Source: Erinaceus europaeus
Taxonomy: Eukaryota > Chordata > Mammalia > Eulipotyphla > Erinaceidae
DNA: 64,000 nt
NCBI RefSeq assembly: GCF_950295315.1
Contig: NC_080171.1
Location: 92,179,516 to 92,243,515, forward strand
Reading direction: 5' to 3'
The number at the start of each line of letters is the position of its first letter. The first letter of the stretch is position 1. Below are positions 36,101 to 48,979 of the stretch, in pieces. The notes beneath the pieces are model-generated. The model was given only the letters and a program-made list of their open reading frames with translations, did not search any database and had not been told where the DNA came from. The translations under genes and the position numbers were made by a program.

Positions 36101-39100
36101 CTACATGAATAGTATTTACAGGGCAAAGCATAAAGTATCTCTAATGTCTTGTTTCTTTAATCTTTTTTTTTTTTTTTTTTTTTTTTTATTTAAATTTTTA
36201 ATTTAAGAAAGGATTAGTGAACAAAGGCATAAGGTAGGAGGGGTACAACTCCACACAATTCCCACCACCCAATCCCCATAACCCACCCTCTCCCATGATA
36301 GCCTTCCCATTCTCTAGCCCTCTGGGAGCATGGACCCAGGGTCGTTGAGGGTTGCAGAAGGTAGAAGGTCTGGCTTCTGTAATTGCTTCCCTGCTGAACA
36401 TGGGTGTTGACTGGTCGGTCCATACTCCCAGTCTGCCTCTCTCTTTCCCTAGTCAGGTGTGTCTCTGGGGAAGCTGAGCTCCAGGACACATTGGTGGGGT
36501 CCTCAATCCAGGGAAGCTGTTTCTTTAATCTTTAATGTTTGGTACATGTTTAGAGTTCTCCAGCTTATACACAATACTAATCAGTCTATAAATGTATTTG
36601 TGTGTTTATAATTGCAACCATCATGTTTACATTATAAAATGTGGAGGTTTGTGTGATTTCTTGTCTTCATTCAGCAATAAAGCAGTTGACTTTAATAAAA
36701 ATGAACAACTTCTGCTTGTGAGATGCATTAATAGGGACTAGAGCTATGCTTAGGCCTTGAAAAACTGGAAAACTATATAGGACAACAGTTTTCATGCCTT
36801 AGGACATGAGAGACCGAGGACCGTGATCCCTGAGAGAAAGGAGACAGGCTAAGTAAATTCCAAAAATTTCCAGTTTTGCTGTCTGGAGGGAGAACCCTAA
36901 AGAGTTGTGGCGATAATAATAGGAATAGTGGGAAACTAAGGTCTTTGGAATGAGGGGCAGAGCTAGTACAGAAAAAAGGTTGCTGTAGAGCCTGAGTTCC
37001 ATACAACTGAAATGAAACTGAAAAACTGAACAATACTAAACATGTGTATTCATGATAATACTGCTTGGAATAAGCAAAGATCTGAAAATAGCCTAAATGC
37101 ATCTAATAACATGTCTTTAGTAAGTGGCTGCATTTATGTAAACAGAAATACATCCATTCAGATAAAACATGTTTAAGATTTCTCTGTTGAGCAAAAACAA
37201 TCAGAAACATAAAGCAAGAACTATCACACTCTGCTTTTGTTTTAACAATATATGTAAATAAATGAAGGTGCTAAGGTCCTTAAAGTCTTGAGATTTTCCT
37301 TGTAGTCTATAAATTCTGAAAACATGCATTATGGCTAAAAGTAAAATAAAATTCTAACTTTTACGTAATGACCTTATGTTAAATTTAGAAATATTATGCT
37401 GTATTTGGTCAATATATGAATAAACAATTTTTACTGAGGGGATTGATGCAGTGCAGTCACTGTCACATGAGTATAATTTCATTATGCACCAAGACTCCAA
37501 AGGTCTCTTCCCCTCCCCTCCTTCCTTCTGCACTCCTTCTTCAGAGTTCTTCATTCTGAAGTAATACACCATGCCCAGTTCACGTTTCATTTTACTTTCT
37601 CCCAGCAGAATTTTTAATTCATGTCCATTATGGAATCATAGTTCTGCCACTGCAGAACTCAAAGGCATATTGGAGATTATCTGGCCCAAACTTCTTGCTT
37701 TAAAAAAATATATATGACCTGGGAGATAGCTCACCAGCAGAGCACATTCCTTACCATACATGAGAATCTGGGTCCAAGTCCCTGGTACTACATGGGAACA
37801 CCATACATGGTACCAGCAGAAGCTTTATAAATGGTGGAATGGTACTGTACTGTCACGTCTCTCTTTTTCTCTTTCTCTCTCTCTCTCTCTCTCCCTCTCT
37901 CTGAAATGTAAAGGAAAAAATCTGCCTTGATGAGATGAGAAATTATACCCATGTGTCAACAACTGTACTATGTACTATTAACCTCTCAATCAAAAAAAAA
38001 TAAAGGAAAAACAGAGAAAGTGTGCCAGGAATGTTGGAATCCTGCAGGTGGGAAGCCCCTGTATCACCATCACCAACAAAAAGAACAAGAAGGTTGAAAC
38101 TAAGAAGAGACAATCATTCAAGTTTACATAATAATTGGACTGTAAGGACATTTACTATCTTTTCTACTTTCAATATTAAGTAGAGCATGACACTTGTGCT
38201 TTTAGTGTAAGTACTCACAGAAGTCCCCACATTGGAAAGAATTCTGATGAAAAACTTTGAACTTACGTAGCCTTCCCAGTCGTATATCTTTATGAGACAT
38301 CTCATCACGGAACTTGTTTGCAGCGACACAACATTCTTTGAAAGCTTTGACACAGTTAGGACCTATTATGATACGGGCAGCTCGCTGGTCACAGGTCTCA
38401 GCATCATTGAGAAAAGCTCCATCATAACAACATTGCTTCACCTTGTAGTGCATGTACTTAGCAGCTGCAATGGCAATTATACAAATAGTCTTAGTTGGTT
38501 TCTAATATTTCCTGCATAGAAGGACTCTCCAGGGACTGAATTTCTACTGACGTATATCACACATAAACACACAAACACACACATACAAAATTATTTAAGA
38601 GAGAAATTAAATCTAGAAAATAAACACCTATACTCCTCAGATTGATGTTATGACAAATGACTTATCAGATTTATTTGAATTTATCTTTCAGAAAAAGGTT
38701 AGTGATATGTCTCTATGTATTGGACTGTTGGAAAATTCATGACATATTTTTTTATGTTTTCCTATACAAAAATGCATCATAACTTTTCTGACAACCCAAT
38801 AGCTTTCTTTTCACCCTTTCTATTTTTAATTAAGGAGGATTAGATAATATTTAATTTTCTCTGACTTTTTAAAAACAACATACTTCTTTTTATGTTTTAA
38901 TATTTATTTAGTTGTTCCCTTTTGTTGCCCTTCTTATTTTATTGTTGTAGTTATTATTGTTGTTGTTATTGGATATGACAGAGAGAAATGGAGAGAGGAG
39001 GGGACGACAGAGGGGGGAGAGAAAGACACCTGCAGACCTGCTTCACCACTTGTGAAGCAACTCCCTGGGATCCTTACACCAGTCCTTGCACTTTGTGCCA

Positions 39101-42100
39101 CGTGCGCTTAACCTGCTATGCTATGTGCCCCAACAACATACTTCTTAACTCTAGCCATTGGTGGTGCTAAGGATTAAACCTGAGATCTCTTACATACAAG
39201 TCCTGTGTACAACTTTTGTGTTATCTTCTTGGCTCCTTTATCCAGTTTTTGATGGTATGACCATAACTTTTTTACAAACACAGTAAAAATTTTAACATAC
39301 CTATTTCATCTATTGTCTTTTGCAGCATTCTTCTTGGTCTGAGAACTTCTTTACAAGGTTCATCTGTGCAAATTAAAATAAATAAAGAAAAGATAAAGGT
39401 AGGGGGGAGGGGAAATAAGGAGGTAAAAATAATCTCAAAAAAATTCACGTAACTATTTAAATATTTAAAACATTTCCAAGTCATTCATTCATTCAATAAT
39501 ACTGAGAGTATGCTTTCAATTAGGTACTATACACTATACATCTTAATATGACTTGTTTTATACTGGAGGAGCCTATAATATAGTGACATGATTTGGCATG
39601 TTTAATCTGAGTTTTTGAATGTTGAAACCCATTTTACTCACTGACTACAGAAAACTACCCATGTATTTAAGAGGGAGCACACTATTGTTTGTTTTTGTGA
39701 CATATTATTGCAAATGATAATATCAAGTATAATTATGAACAACTTTAAAACCATAGAAAGAATGATTAAGTTGTAGTCATTGCCCCTAAATTTAGAGTGT
39801 AATGGCTAAGACAAGATGTATAAACCAATGATGTACTGCTATCATATCATGTTATATGATATAAGAGGCCAGAATTGAGCATGCTTTGGCCCTCTCTTTC
39901 TCCTCTCTCATTCCAAGTTATAATAAAAAAGTAAATCTTAAAATAATAATAATAATAATAATAACAACAACTGGGGGACAAGTGGTGGCACATCTGGTTG
40001 AGTGAGTAAGTGCACATTGTTACAGTGCTCAAGGACTTAGGTTCAAGCTCCCAGTCCCCACTTGCAGGGGGAAAGTTTTGTGAGTGGTGAACTCACCTTA
40101 AACAAGGAGAGAATGATCACTTGTACATGTTTTACCTTTTAGTAGGTAAAAAGTAGCTTTTCAACTACTAAAAGGGAAAACAGTCCTGATACAGAAAGGT
40201 CCAAAAGGTGTAAAATGGCATAGTATAACCCAAGAACTACACTGAGTTTTACATATGTAAACACAGCGTAAATTAAAGCAGGATGAGAGAGTTAGAAAGA
40301 ACTGGAGAAAAGATCATGGAAAGTTGTTGATACTCCACAAAAGAATGTGTACTTTGTCCTGAAGGTCAGTGGAACATTTTATATGGGAAAGTTAAGTAAT
40401 CATATCATCAGCATCAATGTAGAGAATATTCTAACAGAGGGGGGAAATAAAGTATGGCATCAAACAATCAATATGAATTTCAGTCATAAATTTTAAAAAT
40501 ACACAGAAAATACTGAGCATTTTACCATTTTCTTGTATGTCATCTACATTTGCATTGGTGAGGAAGGTGAGTCCAGCCTGACGGAAAACATCTGCATTAT
40601 TTCGACCACCACCAGCCCCACAACCCAGGTCACTCTTCTCAAGTTGTTGAAATACCTGTCCAGAAAGGAAAAATGTTGAATCTATTCATATGTACTTGTA
40701 TAATTCACTCCTCTGAAGAACTGAGGGGGTCTGCCAATTAAAACACCAGATTACATGATTGAGGTCTAAGCTTCCAGGTTCAATCCCTGGCACCACAAGA
40801 GGCCAGAATTGAGCATGCGTTGGCCCTCTCTTTCTCCTCTCTCATTCCAAGTTATAATAAAAAGTAAATCTTAAAATAATAATAATAATAACAACAACTG
40901 GGGACAAGTGGTGGCACATCTGGTTGAGTGAGTAAGTGCACATTGTTACAATGCTCAAGGACTTAGGTTCAAGCTCCCAGTCCCCACTTGCAGGGGGAAA
41001 TTTTTGCAAGTGGTGAAGCTGTGTCTCTCTGTCTCTCTGTCTCTCTCCCTGTCCTCTCCCTCTCAATTTCTGGCTGCCTCTATCCAATAAATAAATAAAG
41101 ATAATTTAAAAAGAACATATTTAAAAAAATAATAACTAAAGGCATGAATATTACCTGGTTGTGGTAAACTTGTAAAATCCATAAATAGTTCATTTCACAA
41201 ACTCCCAATTCATTCCTTTAGTTTGTCCATTTGTATTATAAATTTCTACATATTCAGTATTAAGTCAAGAACTCAGTCTTTAAACTTTGTAGAATATACT
41301 GTTAGAAACTGACTGACCGTGAGTCTGGTGGTAGTGCAATGGGTTAAGCGCATGTAGTGCGAAGTGAAACACAAGGACCGGCGGTAGGATCCCGGTTCAA
41401 GGCCCTGGCTCCCCACCTGCAGGGGAGTCACTTCACAGGCAGTGAAGCAGGTCTGCAGATGTCTATCTTTCTCTCCCCCTCTCTGTCTTCCATTCCTCTC
41501 TCCATATCTCTCTGTCCTATCCAACAATGACTACAATAATAAAACAAGGGCAAGAAAAGGGAATAAATAAATAAATAAAAAAAGAAACTGACTGACCTCT
41601 GGTGTTTTATATATAGAATGCATGTTGCAATCAGTAATATAAGTAAATAAATGCATAAATGAGTGAACTGATTTTTAATTTACAAAAAAACCCCCCACAA
41701 ATTTATGTTTTAGGAAAGAGGGATCCAGGTAGTAAATGGGTAAGAATTTACTCAGAGGTATTTATTTCAGTTTTAATTTTGGTCCCAAATGTTTTTCCCT
41801 TTCAGAATGTTTTATTTTACAGTTTCCGTTTTTTTTAACTTTACTTAAAGAAACTCAAACCTATAGTATAATATAGTACTAGCAGATAAATGGGGAATTC
41901 TTCTGCACCATTCTTCAGTCAGAGTAAATTCTTCAGTCAGAGTAAAAAACAGAATTAAACAGGGCTGTGTGGTAGCACAATGGGTTAAATGCACATAGCG
42001 CAAAGCACAAGGACTGGCACAAGGATCCTCATTCGAGCCCCCAGCACCCCACCTGGAGGGGGGGTCACTTCACAAGCGGTGAAGTCAGTCTGCGGGTGTC

Positions 42101-45100
42101 TATCTCTCTCTCCTCCCCTCTGTCGTTCCCTCCTCTCTCAATTTCTCTCTGTCTTATCCAGCAACAACAGCAGCAGCAACAACAACAGACAATGGAAAAA
42201 AGATGGCCTCTAGGATCAGTGGATTCACAGTGCTGGCACCCAGTCCCAGCGATAACACTGGTGGCAAAAAAAAAAAAAAGACAACTCAGAGGCTGCCTAT
42301 TTAGTCTTTTCTTTGCTGCTACTACTACTGAGTCTTCACCCTCTGCTCACCAGTTCCCAACCCTGCCAAACTGATGGCCTTTTTATTCCATAAATATGAT
42401 GCTACTATGGTCATATATTTCTTTGTATAGCTTAACCTACGTGTGGGGGAGGGCAGAAGGAGAGGGAGAGGGACAGGGACAGGGAGAGGGAGAGAGAGAT
42501 ACCAGAGCACATTAGCTGTGGAATATAAAGTACTGCGGGATGAATGTGGAACCTTAAACATGCAGGTCTTATACTCTACAATTGAGCTATCTCCCTACTC
42601 TGGTCATATGATTTTAAAGTGCATGACTCCATTGCAGTTTCAGAAATAGAAAAAAGAATAGACTTGTGCTTTGGGAGCCAACACAAGAATGACTTGCCTT
42701 CCTAATAACCACTGTTCTGAAGAGATTCTTAAAAAGCAGGCCTAGATTTTCTTTTAAAATTTTTTTAATTATCTTTATTTATTGGATAGAAACATCCAGA
42801 AATTGAGACGAATAGGGGGAGAGACAGGGAGAGAGACAGAGAGACACCCGCAGTCCTACTTTACCACTTGTAAAGCTTTTGCCCTGCAGGTGGGGACTGG
42901 GGGTTTCAACCCAGGTCCTTGCATTCTGTAACACATATGCTCAACCAGGTGAGCCACCAGCCACCACTTGGCCCCAGGCCTAGATTTTCTTTAACTGTTT
43001 GCCCTTTCTATAGCAATGGCCATACTAAGTAGAGCACTGTAGAGAGCCACAGGACACCAGCAGATAAAGCTATGCACTACTTAACTTTTTCCAAAGGCTT
43101 CTTGGTTCTCCTTTGGACTCCATATACAGCGCTGTCTACTGCCGTTAAAGCCACCCAGGAATTTGACTCAGTTGCCATATTAAGAGATACATGTTGCCCT
43201 GGAGAATATGTTTCTGTCCTTGGAGACATATGAACCTAAAAGATCATTAGGTAAAGAAAAGGTCACTTGTATGAGGCAGAACTTCATAGACAGTGTGTTT
43301 ACAGTCTCTTATTGAAAACCATAATTTTTGTCTTACCTGGAGTTGGTTGCCACACTTTTCTTCAATATTTAACCAGACTGAGTCAGACACTAATTCTGCT
43401 GTCTGCTCTCCTGTGACAATGTAATAGACCAGGAGGCGGGCTGAAGGAACCATGTTCTCTGTTACTGGGATGTTTATACTTTGATAAGATGAATCTCGAA
43501 GTTTCTCCCTTGTACCATAGTGGACAATTTTGCCCTTAGATAGAATCTAAAAATAAACAATGGTAGCATCAGTTACTGAAGAAAACAAAATCTGTGTTTA
43601 GTATTGAGCTTGGAACTGGAGAAGAAATTAAGAAAAATAACACGTGTGGACTTGTACTTGCCAGGAACTTTTATGTTTACTTAACTTCTTTAATTCTTAC
43701 AAAACGAATAGGATAGGAATATCATTGTGCATATGCAGGAATGGTCTCTCAAGAATTAACTAAATGCCTTTTAATCATTTAGAGCAAAATACAGAGATAG
43801 ACACAGAGACCAAAGCACTGCTTAGCTCTGGCTTATAGTAGTGCAGGAGGCAGAACCTTGGACTTGAGGGACTCAGGCATGAATGTCTTTTTGCATAATC
43901 ACCAAGCTACCTCTGGCCACCCATAAATGCTATACTGATTTCAGCTCAAAAACAGAAAAGTAGGAATTAAGAGAGTTAAGAATTTGATCCTAAATCTGCT
44001 GTATCACACAGTCACTAAAATTTCATTTGATCAGAAAAAAAAAAGTGAGTATATGGTGTGCATCTTCTTTAGAAGGTTAAGTTTTAAAGCCAGACACCGG
44101 GTCCTGAAATGGAGGTGCACAGTTCAAAAAAATTGACAAATTTAACAAAAACAAAATGCCCTTATAATCCTGTCTATTGGGAGTCCGGCGGTAGCGCAGC
44201 GGGTTAAGCACACGCGGCGCAAAGTGCAAGGACCGGCGTGCAAGGACCGGCGTGAGGATACCTGTTCTAGCCCCCCTGATCCCCACCTGCAGTGGAGTTG
44301 ATTCACAGGCTAAGCAGGTCTGCAGGTGTCTATCTTTCTCTCCCCCTCTCTGTCTTCCCCTCCTCTCTCCATTTCTCTTTGTCCTATCTAACAACGACGA
44401 CATCAACAACAATAAACAACAAGAAGGGCAACAAAAAGGGAAAATAAATTTTTAAAAGATTATTTAAAAAAAGATCCTGTCTATTGTCCTTAGAGAGTAG
44501 AACTGCCTATATGATTATAATATGTAACCCCTAACAGGTTTGCATTTTCTTCATCCATCAATATGATCTAAGATCCTCATTTACATTTGTTTGACCTACA
44601 GTAATCTGGCAATGGGATATTTCTATCCATCCATTTCTTTGGCAATTGTCAGGAAGCTCTAACATTCTTTGCACATTCTGTCTTATATTTCATGTACGAG
44701 ATTGACTGGCCACCTCTGTTTAATATACTTGGTGTAATAAGGATGTTACTGAGCTGCTAAATTGGAATGATTATGATATACTAGACCCTTTTTATTTAAA
44801 TGCAGTACCAGGTTATAAATCCAGAGGCCCAGGAGAGGCCTTCTGGGGACAAGTTCTTCTGCCATTTATTTAGAAACAACTTACACATTATTTGGGTTAA
44901 GGTTATTTGCTCAGTTGCAAAAAACATGGGAAGGAAAGATAGCACAGAACCTTTCTATCACCCATGGAGTTCCCCCAGTCTCCCATGTGTGTCTGAGTTC
45001 AAAACCAGGGCCTCTACTATAGTAAGGCACATATTAACCAATGAGCTAGCTCCTAGCTCAGTGATTCAGTTCTTAACAGTAGGATTTGAACCCCTCTTCC

Positions 45101-48100
45101 ATACCAATGAAATGTATACATTAGAAAGAGGTTTGGAGGTCCAAAAAGGATGACAGAGGACCCAGTGGGGGTTGTATTGTTATATGGAAAACTGGGAAAT
45201 GTTATGCATGTACAAACTGTTGTATTTACTGTCGAATGTAAAATATTAATTCCCCAATAAAGAAATTTAAAAGAAAAGAAAGAGGTCTGGGGGGTGGGGC
45301 AGGCAGTAGTGCACCAGGTTAAGCAAAGGAAAACATTTTAAGTAGGAGAAAAGATGTAAATCAATGAATATTATACTTACCAAGTAGTTGTAGTGAGTTA
45401 TTTTGTCAATATATGGACTTTTGGGGGTAACAATAACATTCAGATATTCTCCTACAAGCAAAGGTTTATAGTTTTCAGTCCAGTCAATATAAAGGTAACT
45501 TTGACTGAGAGATGAATATGCTACTGCTTGGTAATGTTTGCTGGCCTGATTTCCTTCTGGAAGATGAGGGTCATTGGTCTTGACCTAAAAATAAAATTTT
45601 AAGAAAGATGTGTGGAATATTAGGGCATACTTTCTGTGAAGCATACCTTTCTTCATTTTATAAATTTCTTTAAAAAATACTTCATTTATTTATATTTACT
45701 TATTTATTAACTGAATAAAGACAGAGAAATTGAGAAGGAAGGGGGAGGTAGAAAGGGAGAGAGATAGACACCTGCAGCACTACTTAACTGCTCATGAAAT
45801 TGGGAACTGGGGGCTTGAATCTGGGTCCTTGAGCATTGCAACATGTGAAATGAACAGGGTGTGCCACCACCCAGACCTCAGTTTATAATTTCTAAATTTC
45901 ATAATATCAAATAAAGAAAAAAGATTCATCATGCTAATGTTTATACAGCTGTGGTATAAAGTAAACTTTGGAAAGACTGGATAATAATTGGTATAGCAAA
46001 AGGTGATGGGTTATGGTGGTGCAATGTGGTGAAATAAAAATGAAAGAGGTTTCTGGAACAAATGGGAATGTATCTTTTCTGAAATTCTGTTGAAGTTGGG
46101 ATCTCTCCTTCCTCTGGATTGGGTTGGTAGAAGTAAGAGACTGGTAATGGTGGGGGCAGTCTTGAGATCTGGTGGAGCATAAGTTATAAGTTGGCACTGC
46201 AGACTCTTGGGGTCTGGTTTCATTGTATAGTGGAACAGAGGAGAGCTTGTAAACATGGAGTGAGGCAGAAATGACACCATCGCAGCATTCTCAGCCTCTG
46301 ACAGCAAAAGCTAATAGCTCCGGGATGAGATATGTGTTTGGTTTGCAATCCAATCCTATCATTCACTAACTTTCGATAGGTGGTTTAATCACAAGAGAAA
46401 TTAGACTGCTTTCTCATTTGCAAAATGGAAAAACTAGTATTCCCTAAAACAAAGAGATGATTAAATGGGTATTAAATGTGTTCCATAATGCCCAACACTC
46501 TGTAAGTGCTCAGTAGATGACAGTGGATTTATGTGTGTTCTTGACACATATTACTAATTTACACTTTTAATTTGGGATTAGGAGAGTACACATTATTTGT
46601 TGAAAGGGAATAGTTTTAAAGTAGAATAGTTTATGTAGCTAGAAAAAAAATATGATTATTTTGTAGCCCTGAAAAAGAGTGAGGAGAAGAAATAAGAGAA
46701 CATTCCTACCATGTACTTTCATTGCTGTATCTCCTCTAAAGCTCAAACTCTAAGATAGCTTTATGTGCAAAAGAAAACAATTCCCAGATAAATAATTGAT
46801 AGCTTTGTCTTTTGCCAGGACCATTCGATGGATTAAAATATTGCCCGTGGTGCTCTTTTTTTTTTATCTGATTTAAAACTGTTGAAGTGTTCACTGCATA
46901 AATGTCTTGTATAAAGTCTGCTGCATCTGTTCTGCACACTAGCCAAAACACACAGTCAAAAGTACATGTTGTCCTAGAAAACTTAACAGGAGAATTCTGC
47001 TCACGTTAAATTCCATCACCGTCACTCCAGATGGCAGATTAACCACAAATGATGCTACTCCATCACTGGAACGAGTTACACTCTTTAACTGCAAGTCAGA
47101 TGCCTCTTGGTTCCCATCAATCATTTCTGCACTTAAAGTCACTGGGATCCCGCCTACCAATTGGTCAAATGAATCCTTAGCCTGCACCTATTTGTCAAAA
47201 ACAATATAAATTCATTTCACCAGTTCATCACTTGTAATGAAACATACCAAGTCTGAAATAATTTCCTTTCCACCAAAATATAAATTCTTCTTATTCAAGT
47301 CAGTAAAGTCTCTTCTCAGCTTACAGGAAAGTTTAATTCTCTTTAGTTAACTCATTTTGAATGGCTTTTCTTGTACATTAAATAGACTCACATGTAAATA
47401 TTATTCTGTTCAGCCTACCAAATAGATGTAATACCTGCTATTTAACTTCTGTATTTCCTAGACTGGTTTAGGATGGAATAAAGGAGGAAATGAGTCAATC
47501 ACCTCTGGGAATAACTATTTTTAATATGAAAAAGCATCAGTTTATTCCCCCCCCTTAGCCTCTACCTTTTACTACCATGCATATGCTCATATATAATTTT
47601 CCCAAAGATGTATTATTACACATTATTTTATTTTATATGTGATGTGAAACATAAAAATACATTTTAAGGTAGCATACATAGCAGATCCTGCATAGTGATA
47701 TATCTTGCTTATATAATATATAGTATATAATTGATTATGCATTATAGAGTAGTACATATTATTACACATTCCAGATATGTATGTAAGCAATTGCAAGTAA
47801 GTCCAAAACTCGATTTGGGCTTCATAAATCATTTTCTCTTAAAAGTCAGTGAACCACAGTAAGTAGTAAAAATGTGCACAAGTGTGGAAAGCTAGAGGCA
47901 AGACTGTGGCTACTAAAAATGACTGGTACTAATCTTAATGCATTTTGCACATAAACTCTGCCACCTACAGATGACTAAGTTAAGCTGAACTGTACCCATC
48001 CCATTCCCCTCATATAGGGCAGCACAACATACTCACACCTGTAATTAGGTGATCACCTTTCACTAAAGAGTTTACCTTGGAAACAAATATTAATCGTATT

Positions 48101-48908
48101 AAAGTTTATTTTGAAAAGCAACACATTTTCAAGGAGTAAAGAAAATATTCAGCTCTAGCTTCCTGAATTAAGAATAGGGAATGCAATTTCCATTTTGTAG
48201 ATAATTTGAAAATAATGTGATGCTATTATATAATAAACTATTAACTATTAAATATAATTTAAAAGTCAAAGGGATGCTGCAACTCCATACTATTAACATT
48301 TTAAAAAAAAGAAATGAAGAAAGGAGAAAAAACATTAAAGCATTAAAAAAGGAAAGTAAAAAAAGAAAGGAAGAAAGAAAAAAGAAAGGAAGGAAGGAGG
48401 AAGAAAGGAAGAAGAAAGAAAGAGAGACAGAGTTACATGGAAAGGACAGACCAGTACAGAGAAATAAGAGCAGACAAAGTCATGCACAAAGGCAATTACA
48501 GAGATGGAGAGAGAAAAGCACAGAAATGCATCCACAGAGACACAAAGGAACTCAAAAACAGCAAGAAGATAGGGTTTATTTTCAAGGAATGATATCTCCA
48601 CCCTAAGCCTCTAAGAACATTTCACCTAATAATTTTAAATGCTAGTGTTTAAAAAAAAAGTATAGGAGTTTACTTCCATGTAGTTTAATGCAATGTCTGT
48701 GAGTGCCCAACACTGGCTATCTTACTAAACACTAACTCTTGCCCTCAGGTTGATGCTGGCTTGCAGTTTCACAATCCTGTCAATGTCCGCAGGCCCAGCC
48801 CTGTCAACGTCTGCAGGAGGGTCAGCTTTTACTTAATGAGCTTCCTTGTTGATCTGCTCCTATAGCACTCTTGCCAATTGCTATCCCAAACTTCACTAAA
48901 CTGAAGAA

Positions 48909-48979
<71 letters not shown>

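Larger units (their letters stand above)
35937..38266 (-). other. C5: C5 intron 17
   Basis: 2330 bp. Minus-strand retroposon at 36166-36517, old SINE at 37712-37920 with a CT run, and a small L1 3' relic at 37925-38005. 36534-37711 appears unique, nothing recognised. Confidence 0.8.
38465..39300 (-). other. C5: C5 intron 16
   Basis: 836 bp with one minus-strand SINE (38889-39131) followed by an older SINE relic (39158-39238). 38465-38873 is plain. Confidence 0.8.
40656..43085 (-). other. C5: C5 intron 14
   Basis: 2430 bp. Old SINE plus younger SINE at 40728-41095 (source copy of the duplication), SINEs at 41319-41582, 41962-42281 and 42755-42974, and an old relic at 42440-42602. 41598-41961 is plain. 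Confidence 0.8.
43547..45380 (-). other. C5: C5 intron 12
   Basis: 1834 bp with an old minus SINE (43785-43922), a SINE at 44180-44473, an old relic near 44925-45055, and a 140-bp L1 tail (45137-45276). 44487-44924 is plain. Intron 13 (43236-43336) is only 101 bp and empty. Confidence 0.8.

Noticed and set aside
43086..43546. Possibility that C5 is a processed or decayed copy
   Set aside because: Introns are present, all 25 exons are open, phases agree at every junction, and no stop or frameshift was found.
47640..47800. AT-rich stretch with TATATA palindromes
   Set aside because: No promoter or origin context; ordinary AT-rich intron.
48217..48606. 129-codon plus-strand open frame
   Set aside because: Lysine/arginine/glutamate-rich translation of a GAAA-type low-complexity run; no start context or homologue.
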